Shown here: positions 23,725 through 29,910 of the stretch, piece after piece
Numbering within the stretch: position 1 is the stretch's first letter
Layout: each line of letters opens with the position of its first letter
Assembly: GCA_934597585.1 (NCBI GenBank)
Contig: CAKTSA010000019.1
Coordinates: 1-29,910 of the forward strand
Source of the DNA: an uncultured Oscillospiraceae bacterium
GTDB lineage: Bacteria; Bacillota; Clostridia; Oscillospirales; Oscillospiraceae
Reading direction: 5' to 3'
DNA length: 29,910 nt
The notes under the pieces: model-generated
The model's input: only the letters and a program-made list of their open reading frames with translations
Told to the model about the DNA's origin: nothing
Databases searched by the model: none
Position numbers and translations under genes: made by a program

Positions 23725-24819
23725 TTACGCCTCGATGCCGCGGCTGGTGAGGTACTTCTTCACCATCAGCGCCACCTTGAAGGTGATGGCGTCGTCGAAC
23801 TCCCGCAGGTCCAGGCCGGTCAGCTTCTTGATCTTCTCCAGCCGGTACACCAGCGTGTTGCGGTGGACAAACAGCTTCCGCGCCGTCTCCGACACGTTCA
23901 GGTTGTTCTCAAAGAACTTGTAGATGGTAAACAGCGTCTCCTGGTCCAGCGCGTCGATGGGGTTCTTCTTGAACACCTCCTGCAAAAACATCTCGCACAG
24001 CGTGGTGGGCAGCTGATAGATCAGCCGGCCGATGCCCAGGTTCTCATAGTTGATCACATACCGCTCGGTGTCAAAGACCTTGCCCACCTCGATGGCGATC
24101 TGGGCCTCCTTATAGGCCTTGGCCAGCTCCCGCAGGTGCTGTGCCATGGTGCCGATGCCCACGAACACGCTGCTCTCGCCGTCGATGCGCAGCGCCTCCT
24201 CGATCTTCAGCGCCACCTTCTCCAGCTCGCTGCCCCCGGCGTTCTTGTCCATCTGGTGGATCAGCACCACATCCTGCTCGCCCACGCTCAACACGAAGTC
24301 GTTCTGCCGGTCGGGGAACAGGCTCTGCACCAGGTCCAGCGGTGCGGATTCCATCCGGTCGTCCACCGGCCGGATCACAAACACGCCCCGGTTCACCTCC
24401 GCAGCCACATGCAGCTCCTTGGCCCGCATGTAGATGTCGCTGATCAGGATATTGTCGGAAATAATGTTCTTCATGAAGGAGCCCTTGTCGTGCTTCTCTT
24501 CATAGTAGCTCTTGGCGGAATTCAGCGCCACGGCAGCCATGGCGCACACGGTGCGGCCGATGCCATCGTCGCCGCTGGCGAACACCGCGTAATCGAAGTG
24601 ACCGCCCCAGCCCGGCAGTGCCTTGAAGGTCTTGCCCTCCAGCGTCACGCACTCGCCGTCGGCCTGCTGGATGGTCTCCACATACTTGCTCCACTTCTTG
24701 CCGATGCCCGTCAGCTCGCTGCATGCGATGACGGTGCCCTCAGCGTCGATGACACCGATGGTGCGGTCGGTGGTCTCTTTGAACTGCAGCACTACATTCT
24801 GAAAAATTCTACCGGACAT
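23725..24819 (-). CDS. CdaR/PucR-type transcriptional regulator
   Basis: A probable DNA-binding regulator of 364 residues. The N-terminal ~120 residues contain a sensor-like segment (TTDRTIGVIDAEGTVIACS). A middle region (about 130-270) has the GGDEF-like fold seen in CdaR proteins (VFVGIGTMAQHLRELAKAYKEA). The C-terminal helix-turn-helix (about 300-360) has NVSETARKLFVHRNTLVYRLEKI, the PucR/CdaR signature. Family members respond to sugar acids or purine breakdown products, but the ligand here is unknown. The ATG at 24819 is chosen over one 21 codons upstream because AGGAGGG precedes it at 8 bases, and the longer version would run through the repeat elements below the promoter. It is monocistronic with its own terminator. 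No adjacent metabolic genes point to its regulon, so it may act elsewhere on the chromosome. Confidence 0.85.
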   Translation of the reverse strand: MSGRIFQNVVLQFKETTDRTIGVIDAEGTVIACSELTGIGKKWSKYVETIQQADGECVTLEGKTFKALPGWGGHFDYAVFASGDDGIGRTVCAMAAVALNSAKSYYEEKHDKGSFMKNIISDNILISDIYMRAKELHVAAEVNRGVFVIRPVDDRMESAPLDLVQSLFPDRQNDFVLSVGEQDVVLIHQMDKNAGGSELEKVALKIEEALRIDGESSVFVGIGTMAQHLRELAKAYKEAQIAIEVGKVFDTERYVINYENLGIGRLIYQLPTTLCEMFLQEVFKKNPIDALDQETLFTIYKFFENNLNVSETARKLFVHRNTLVYRLEKIKKLTGLDLREFDDAITFKVALMVKKYLTSRGIEA

Positions 24820-24850
24820 GACGCGCCCTCCTGCTCTCTCTCGAAGCGAC

Positions 24851-24882
24851 ACAAAGCTCTTTGTGCAAGTTGACTTGTGCAA
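24851..24882. repeat. Operator-like repeats in the regulator's leader
   Basis: TTGTGCAA occurs at 24861-24868 and 24875-24882 (14 bases apart). ACAAAG (24851-24856) and CTTTGT (24859-24864) form an adjoining inverted repeat. They lie just downstream of the promoter of the regulator gene, a position suited to autoregulation. Confidence 0.5.
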
Positions 24883-24902
24883 ACTGCCAAGTGGTTACCA
24901 GT

Positions 24903-24931
24903 ATTATATCGTCATAATCACGGTTTTGCAA
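24903..24931 (-). promoter_or_regulatory. Sigma-A promoter of the CdaR-type regulator
   Basis: On the minus strand TTGCAA (24926-24931), a 17-base spacer and TATAAT (24903-24908). Confidence 0.85.
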
Positions 24932-24991
24932 GCATTTTTTTATCTTTCTCACAAAAAATGCAAAAAATCTTTTGGCGCTTTGTCGATATGA

Positions 24992-25705
24992 TTACAGCCC
25001 ACAGGCACCGCGCACCGCCGCCAATTCCTCCGGCTCCAGCGCCCGGCATTGCCCCGGAAGCAGCGTCTCCTCCAGCCGCAGCGGCCCCATGGACAACCGC
25101 TTCAGATACCGCACCGGCTTCCCCCGGCTGGCCAGCATCCGCTTTACCTGGTGGAACTTGCCCTCCCGCAGCGTCACCAGGCACTCGTCGCCGCCCAGCG
25201 GCTCCAGCCTGGCGGGCAGGCACTGCAAGCCGTCCCCCAGCAGCAGTCCCGCCGCGAACGCCGCCGCGTCCTCCTCGTCCGGCACGCCCTCCACCCGGGC
25301 GTAATACACCTTGTCCACGTGGTACTTAGGGCTCAGCAGCCGGTGAGTCAGCTCCCCGTCGTCCGTCAGCAGCAGCAACCCCTCCGTGTCCTTGTCCAAC
25401 CGTCCCACCGGGGCCAGTCCCCGGCGCCGCAGTTCCTCCGGGATCAGGTCCAGCACCGTGGCCTGGCGCTTGTCCTCCGTGGCCGTCAGCACCCCGGCGG
25501 GCTTGTGCAGCAGCACATACACATGCCGCTCGCCGCTGACCGCCACGCCGTCCACCGTGATAGCCGCCGTCTCCGCCGCCACCTTGACATCAGGCGCCGA
25601 CACCGGTACGCCGTCCACCAGCACCCGTCCCTGGCGCACCAGGTCCTTCACCTCCCGCCGGGTCGCGATCCCTCTGTTGGCGATGATCTTATCCAACCGC
25701 TCCAT
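24992..25705 (-). CDS. rsuA: Pseudouridine synthase, RsuA family
   Basis: Isomerises a uridine to pseudouridine, in RsuA proper U516 of 16S rRNA. The 237-residue protein has an N-terminal S4 RNA-binding domain (about residues 1-60, MERLDKIIANRGIATRREV) and the RsuA/RluB/RluE catalytic domain with GRLDKDTEGLLLLTDDG (about 98-114, holding the catalytic Asp) and FHQVKRMLASRGKPV near the C-terminus. Length favours RsuA over the longer RluB, but the target is inferred, not shown. It reads divergently from the lipoprotein gene, with a 77-base shared intergenic region containing an extended -10 element. Confidence 0.9.
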   Translation of the reverse strand: MERLDKIIANRGIATRREVKDLVRQGRVLVDGVPVSAPDVKVAAETAAITVDGVAVSGERHVYVLLHKPAGVLTATEDKRQATVLDLIPEELRRRGLAPVGRLDKDTEGLLLLTDDGELTHRLLSPKYHVDKVYYARVEGVPDEEDAAAFAAGLLLGDGLQCLPARLEPLGGDECLVTLREGKFHQVKRMLASRGKPVRYLKRLSMGPLRLEETLLPGQCRALEPEELAAVRGACGL

Positions 25706-25732
25706 AGCCGCCTCCTGTGGTCATTTTGTCAC

Positions 25733-25741
25733 AGTATAGCA
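25733..25741 (-). promoter_or_regulatory. Extended -10 promoter for rsuA
   Basis: On the minus strand TGCTATACT, a TGn-extended -10 with no clear -35, about 28 bases before the rsuA start. No good plus-strand promoter was found for the divergent lipoprotein gene. Confidence 0.5.
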
Positions 25742-25791
25742 TATCTTTCCCCCTTTGGGAATATCCATCACTGAAGGAGTTGATGAATGAA

Positions 25792-26250
25792 ATGCGTGTG
25801 ATCCATGTAACGCGCCGCCGGATGGCGCTGTTTTCTCTGGCCCTGGGGCTGGTGATCGGCTCGGCCCTGGTGCTGGCAGGCTGCTTCGGCGGCGACAAGG
25901 AGGCAGAGATCATCACCGCCGCCACCAACGAGGACCGTGTGGCCTATCTGCAGGGCCTGGGCTGGCAGGTGGAGCCCCAGCCCATCGAAACGCTGGACCT
26001 GCAGCTGCCGGAAAAGCTGGAGGGCGAATGGGACGCCTACGCCAAGCTGCAGAAGGGCCAGAACCTGCCCTTCTCTGAATTCGCCGGCCAGGCGGTGAAG
26101 CGTTATACCTACACCGTCACCAACTATCCGGAGATCCCCCAGGGAGTGCAGGCCAACCTCTACCTCTGGGGCGACCAGATCATCGGCGGCGACGTGATCT
26201 TCACCGGCCAGGGCGGCTTCCAGACCGATCTGACCTTCCCCAAGACATAA
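25792..26250 (+). CDS. DUF4830-type lipoprotein
   Basis: The only convincing plus-strand gene in the window. The product (152 residues from this start) has a lipoprotein signal: basic VTRRR, a hydrophobic core, and lipobox LAGC with the lipidated Cys near residue 30. The rest has the pattern I associate with DUF4830 of clostridia: RVAYLQGLGWQVEPQPIETL, then YAKLQKGQNLPFSEFAG, RYTYTVTNYPE and IIGGDVIFTGQGGF. Function is unknown; it should sit on the outer face of the membrane. AAGGAG at 25774-25779 lies 12 bases before ATG 25792 and only 3 before in-frame ATG 25783, so the start is uncertain by three codons. A terminator overlaps its stop codon. Confidence 0.82.
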   Translation: MRVIHVTRRRMALFSLALGLVIGSALVLAGCFGGDKEAEIITAATNEDRVAYLQGLGWQVEPQPIETLDLQLPEKLEGEWDAYAKLQKGQNLPFSEFAGQAVKRYTYTVTNYPEIPQGVQANLYLWGDQIIGGDVIFTGQGGFQTDLTFPKT

Positions 26251-26280
26251 AAAAGAAAGGCCTTGCGGCCTTTCTTTTTT
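26249..26280. terminator. Bidirectional terminator between the convergent lipoprotein and tuf genes
   Basis: AAAAAAGAAAGGCC (26249-26262) pairs perfectly with GGCCTTTCTTTTTT (26267-26280), loop TTGC. T-tracts exist on both strands. It shares two bases with the lipoprotein stop codon and ends 15 bases from the tuf stop. Confidence 0.92.
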
Positions 26281-26295
26281 ATGTGTCAGCTTCGA

Positions 26296-27498
26296 TTACT
26301 GCTCGATCTCGATGACGACGCCGGAACCGACGGTACGGCCGCCCTCACGGATAGCGAAACGCAGACCCTTCTCGATAGCGATGGGGGTAATCAGCTCGAC
26401 CTTCATGTCGACGTTATCGCCGGGCATGCACATCTCGGTGCCCTCGGGCAGGGTGATGATGCCGGTCACGTCGGTGGTACGGAAGTAGAACTGGGGACGA
26501 TAGTTGTTGAAGAAGGGGGTGTGACGGCCGCCTTCATCCTTGGTCAGAACGTAGACCTGGCCCACGAACTTGGTCAGAGGATGAATGGAACCGGGCTTGG
26601 ACAGAACCTGGCCGCGCTCGATCTCGGTCTTAGCAACACCACGCAGCAGAGCGCCGATGTTATCGCCGGCCTCAGCGTAGTCCAGCAGCTTGTGGAACAT
26701 CTCGATACCGGTAACGACGGTCTCGCGCTTCTCGTCGGACAGACCGACGATCTCGACCTTCTCGTTCAGGTTCAGCTTACCACGCTCCACACGGCCGGTA
26801 GCAACGGTACCACGGCCGGAGATGGTGAACACGTCCTCGACGGGCATCAGGAAGGGCATATCCTCCTTGCGGTCGGGGGTGGGGATCCAGCTGTCAACAG
26901 CGTCCATCAGCTCCTTGATGCAGGCATACTCGGGAGCGTTGGGATCGGTGGACTCGGAAACCAGAGCGTTCAGAGCAGAGCCACGGATGATGGGGGTGTC
27001 GTCGCCAGGGAAGCCGTAGAAGTCCAGCAGCTCGCGGACTTCCATCTCGACCAGCTCCAGCAGCTCCTCGTCGTCGACCTGGTCGCACTTGTTCAGGAAG
27101 ACCAGCACGGAAGGAACGTTAACCTGACGGGCCAGCAGCAGGTGCTCGCGGGTCTGAGCCATGGGGCCGTCGGAGGCGGCGATGACCAGGATAGCGCCGT
27201 CCATCTGGGCAGCACCGGTGATCATGTTCTTGATATAGTCGGCGTGGCCCGGGCAGTCGACGTGAGCGTAGTGACGCTTCTCGGTCTCATACTCGACGTG
27301 AGCGGTGTTGATGGTGATACCACGCTCGCGCTCTTCGGGAGCCTTATCGATGGAAGAGTAATCGGTGTACTCAGCCTTGCCCTGCATCGCCAGATACTTG
27401 GTGATGGCAGCGGTCAGGGTGGTCTTACCATGGTCGATGTGGCCGATGGTACCGATGTTTACATGGGGCTTAGTTCTCTCAAATTTCTGCTTAGCCAT
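26296..27498 (-). CDS. tuf: Elongation factor Tu
   Basis: The GTPase that delivers aminoacyl-tRNA to the ribosome. The 400-residue protein has GHIDHGKT (P-loop, residues 19-26), the effector region [25 protein letters not shown] (G3) and NKCD (G4), followed by the two beta-barrel domains ending [13 protein letters not shown]. Length is standard. AAGGAGG lies 10 bases before the ATG. It is the last gene of the rpsG-fusA-tuf cluster and has an additional promoter of its own in the 132-base gap after fusA. Confidence 0.98.
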   Translation of the reverse strand: MAKQKFERTKPHVNIGTIGHIDHGKTTLTAAITKYLAMQGKAEYTDYSSIDKAPEERERGITINTAHVEYETEKRHYAHVDCPGHADYIKNMITGAAQMDGAILVIAASDGPMAQTREHLLLARQVNVPSVLVFLNKCDQVDDEELLELVEMEVRELLDFYGFPGDDTPIIRGSALNALVSESTDPNAPEYACIKELMDAVDSWIPTPDRKEDMPFLMPVEDVFTISGRGTVATGRVERGKLNLNEKVEIVGLSDEKRETVVTGIEMFHKLLDYAEAGDNIGALLRGVAKTEIERGQVLSKPGSIHPLTKFVGQVYVLTKDEGGRHTPFFNNYRPQFYFRTTDVTGIITLPEGTEMCMPGDNVDMKVELITPIAIEKGLRFAIREGGRTVGSGVVIEIEQ

Positions 27499-27586
27499 TT
27501 GAAAAAATCCTCCTTAAACAGTTTGTATCGTGTTTTAAATTGATCTTGTCTTTGGTGCGGGACGCGGCAATGCGTTCAACATTGTC

Positions 27587-27615
27587 ATTTTACCGTATTC
27601 GCGCGGGAAAATCAA
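27587..27615 (-). promoter_or_regulatory. Internal sigma-A promoter of tuf
   Basis: On the minus strand TTGATT (27610-27615), a 17-base spacer and TAAAAT (27587-27592). No terminator is seen between fusA and tuf, so tuf is probably also reached by readthrough. Confidence 0.75.
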
Positions 27616-27630
27616 TCTCTAATTCAAGAT

Positions 27631-29739
27631 TTAATAATTTTCCCGGCCGGCACGCTTGTTGATCAGCTTCTCCTGCAGGCTCTTGGGCAGCTCGATATAG
27701 TGGCTGGGCTCCATGGTATACTGACCACGGCCCTGGGTACGGGAGCGCAGATCGGTGGCATAGCCGAACATCTCAGCCAGAGGCACGAACGCGTCGATCT
27801 GCTGTGCGCCGGAGCGCATCTCATAGCCCTGGATCTGTCCGCGGCGGCTGTTCAGGTCGCCGATGACATCGCCCATATACTCGTCGGGCACGATGACGCA
27901 CACCTTCATGATGGGCTCCAGCAGCGTGGGATCCGCCTTGCGCATGGCCTCCTTGAAGGCCATGGAACCGGCGATCTTGAACGCCATTTCAGAGGAGTCG
28001 ACCTCATGATAGGAACCATCGTACAGCGTGACCTTCACATCCACAACGGGATAACCGGCCACGGTACCGGACAGCATAGCGCCCCGGATACCGGCGTCCA
28101 CCGCGGGGATATACTCCTTGGGGATGGCGCCGCCCACGACCTTGTTCTCGAACTCGTAGCCCTTGCCGGACTCGTTGGGCTCCACACGGATCTTCACATG
28201 ACCGTACTGGCCCTTACCGCCGGTCTGGCGGGAGTACTTGGTCTCCTGCTCCACCGCCTTACGGATGGTCTCCTTGTAGGCAACCTGGGGCGCGCCCACG
28301 TTGGCCTCCACCTTGAACTCACGCAGCAGGCGGTCCACGATGATCTCCAGATGCAGCTCGCCCATACCGGCGATGATGGTCTGACCCGTCTCCTCATCGG
28401 TGTAGGTGCGGAAGGTGGGATCCTCCTCCGCCAGCTTCATCAGGGCGATGGTCATCTTCTCCTCACCGGCCTTGGTCTTGGGCTCGATGGCCACGCGGAT
28501 GACGGGCTCAGGGAACTCCATGGACTCCAGGATGATGGGGTGGCTCTCGTCGCACAGGGTGTCGCCGGTGGTGGTGTTCTTCAGACCTACCACGGCGGCG
28601 ATATCGCCGGCATACACCGTGTCGATATCCTCCCGGTGGTTGGCGTGCATCTGCAGGATGCGGCCCATGCGCTCGCGCTTGCCCTTGGTGGCATTCAGCA
28701 CGGAGGAACCGGCCGTCAGCTTACCGGAGTAAACGCGGAAGAAGGTCAGGCGGCCCACATAGGGGTCGGTCATGATCTTGAAAGCCAGCGCAGCAAAGGG
28801 CTCGTCGTCAGAGGGCTTGCGGTCCTCTTCCTCTTCGGTCTTGGGATGGGTACCCACGATAGCGGGCACATCCGTGGGAGCGGGCATATAGTCCACGATG
28901 GCGTCCAGCAGCTTCTGCACACCCTTGTTGCGGTAAGAGCTGCCGCAGGTGACCGGCACCATTTCCACGGCGCAGGTGGCCTTGCGGATGGCCGTGCGGA
29001 TCTTCTTGGCCGGGATCTCCTGGCCCTCCAGATACATCTCCATGATCTCGTCGTCGAACATGGACACGGCGTCCAGCAGCTTCTCGCGGTACTCCTCGGC
29101 CAGATCCACCATATCCTCGGGGATCGGCTCGACGCGGACATCCTTACCCAGCTGATCATAGTAGATATCAGCATTCATCTCCACCAGGTCGATGATACCA
29201 CGGAAGGTATCCTCCTTCCCGATGGGCAGCTGGATGGGTACAGCATTGGCCTTCAAACGATCATGCACCATGTCCAGCACGTGGAAGAAATCCGCACCGG
29301 TGATGTCCATCTTGTTGACGTAGATCATCCGGGGGACATGGTAGTGGTCAGCCTGACGCCACACGGTCTCAGACTGAGGCTCAACGCCGCCCTTGGCGCA
29401 CATGACGGTGACAGAGCCGTCCAGCACGCGCAGAGAACGTTCCACTTCCACGGTAAAGTCCACGTGGCCCGGCGTGTCAATGATGTTGATACGCGTCTGG
29501 GGGAACTGGTTCTCGCTGCCTTTCCAATAGCAGGTGGTGGCCGCAGAGGTGATGGTAATACCACGCTCCTGCTCCTGCTCCATCCAGTCCATGGTGGCAG
29601 TACCCTCATGCGTCTCACCCAGCTTGTAATTCACGCCCGTATAGTACAGAATACGCTCTGTGGTCGTGGTCTTGCCTGCGTCGATGTGGGCCATGATGCC
29701 GATATTTCTCGTATTTTCCAGTGTAACCTTTCTCGGCAT
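27631..29739 (-). CDS. fusA: Elongation factor G
   Basis: The GTPase that drives ribosomal translocation and, with RRF, recycling. The 702-residue protein has [19 protein letters not shown] (P-loop, about residues 17-35), the effector segment [21 protein letters not shown] (G3) and NKMD (G4). Domain IV ([17 protein letters not shown]) and the C-terminal domain ([20 protein letters not shown]) follow. Length and motifs fit the canonical EF-G rather than an EF-G2 paralogue. AAAGGAG precedes the ATG. It lies 39 bases after rpsG. Confidence 0.98.
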   Translation of the reverse strand: MPRKVTLENTRNIGIMAHIDAGKTTTTERILYYTGVNYKLGETHEGTATMDWMEQEQERGITITSAATTCYWKGSENQFPQTRINIIDTPGHVDFTVEVERSLRVLDGSVTVMCAKGGVEPQSETVWRQADHYHVPRMIYVNKMDITGADFFHVLDMVHDRLKANAVPIQLPIGKEDTFRGIIDLVEMNADIYYDQLGKDVRVEPIPEDMVDLAEEYREKLLDAVSMFDDEIMEMYLEGQEIPAKKIRTAIRKATCAVEMVPVTCGSSYRNKGVQKLLDAIVDYMPAPTDVPAIVGTHPKTEEEEDRKPSDDEPFAALAFKIMTDPYVGRLTFFRVYSGKLTAGSSVLNATKGKRERMGRILQMHANHREDIDTVYAGDIAAVVGLKNTTTGDTLCDESHPIILESMEFPEPVIRVAIEPKTKAGEEKMTIALMKLAEEDPTFRTYTDEETGQTIIAGMGELHLEIIVDRLLREFKVEANVGAPQVAYKETIRKAVEQETKYSRQTGGKGQYGHVKIRVEPNESGKGYEFENKVVGGAIPKEYIPAVDAGIRGAMLSGTVAGYPVVDVKVTLYDGSYHEVDSSEMAFKIAGSMAFKEAMRKADPTLLEPIMKVCVIVPDEYMGDVIGDLNSRRGQIQGYEMRSGAQQIDAFVPLAEMFGYATDLRSRTQGRGQYTMEPSHYIELPKSLQEKLINKRAGRENY

Positions 29740-29778
29740 ACCGTTCTCCTTTTACGAATAATACAATGTGATGCGGGA

Positions 29779-29910
<132 letters not shown>

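Overview
The window looks like part of a high-GC Firmicutes chromosome, most probably a gut clostridium of the Oscillospiraceae (Oscillibacter/Lawsonibacter-like). This is inferred from core-gene content (greA-lysS, dprA-topA-trmFO, plsX-acpP-rnc, ftsEX with an M23 hydrolase, the str-operon order rpsG-fusA-tuf), AGGAGG-type ribosome binding sites, sigma-A promoters and a clostridial DUF4830-type lipoprotein. No species can be named from the sequence alone. Nearly every gene is on the minus strand; the single convincing plus-strand gene is the small lipoprotein near 25.8-26.2 kb. I found no tRNA, rRNA, insertion sequence, prophage or CRISPR array.

Read in the direction of transcription (right to left): the 3' end of rpsG, then fusA, then tuf with its own promoter. 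After the plus-strand lipoprotein come an RsuA-family pseudouridine synthase and a CdaR/PucR-type regulator. Next is an AT-richer gene for a large secreted protein with a SipW-class signal sequence and a beta-helix-like C-terminus, preceded by a long structured leader. Then ftsE-ftsX-M23 hydrolase (cell-wall cleavage at division), an unrecognised gene, and greA-lysS. A SpoU methyltransferase, dprA, topA, trmFO and plsX follow, several of them coupled by 4-base overlaps; then acpP and rnc.

The left part holds a type II toxin-antitoxin pair (relB/relE-like), a sigma factor translationally coupled to a polytopic membrane protein with a large C-terminal domain (a candidate sigma/anti-sigma pair), and uppP-ftsK (lipid carrier recycling and chromosome translocation).

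The less ordinary items are: the structured, terminator-containing leader in front of the SipW-class protein; the lysyl-tRNA synthetase fused to a C-terminal tRNA-binding domain through an exactly duplicated linker; the sigma factor/membrane protein pair; a terminator whose 3' arm also supplies the ribosome binding site of the next gene; and several short operator-like repeats beside good promoters.
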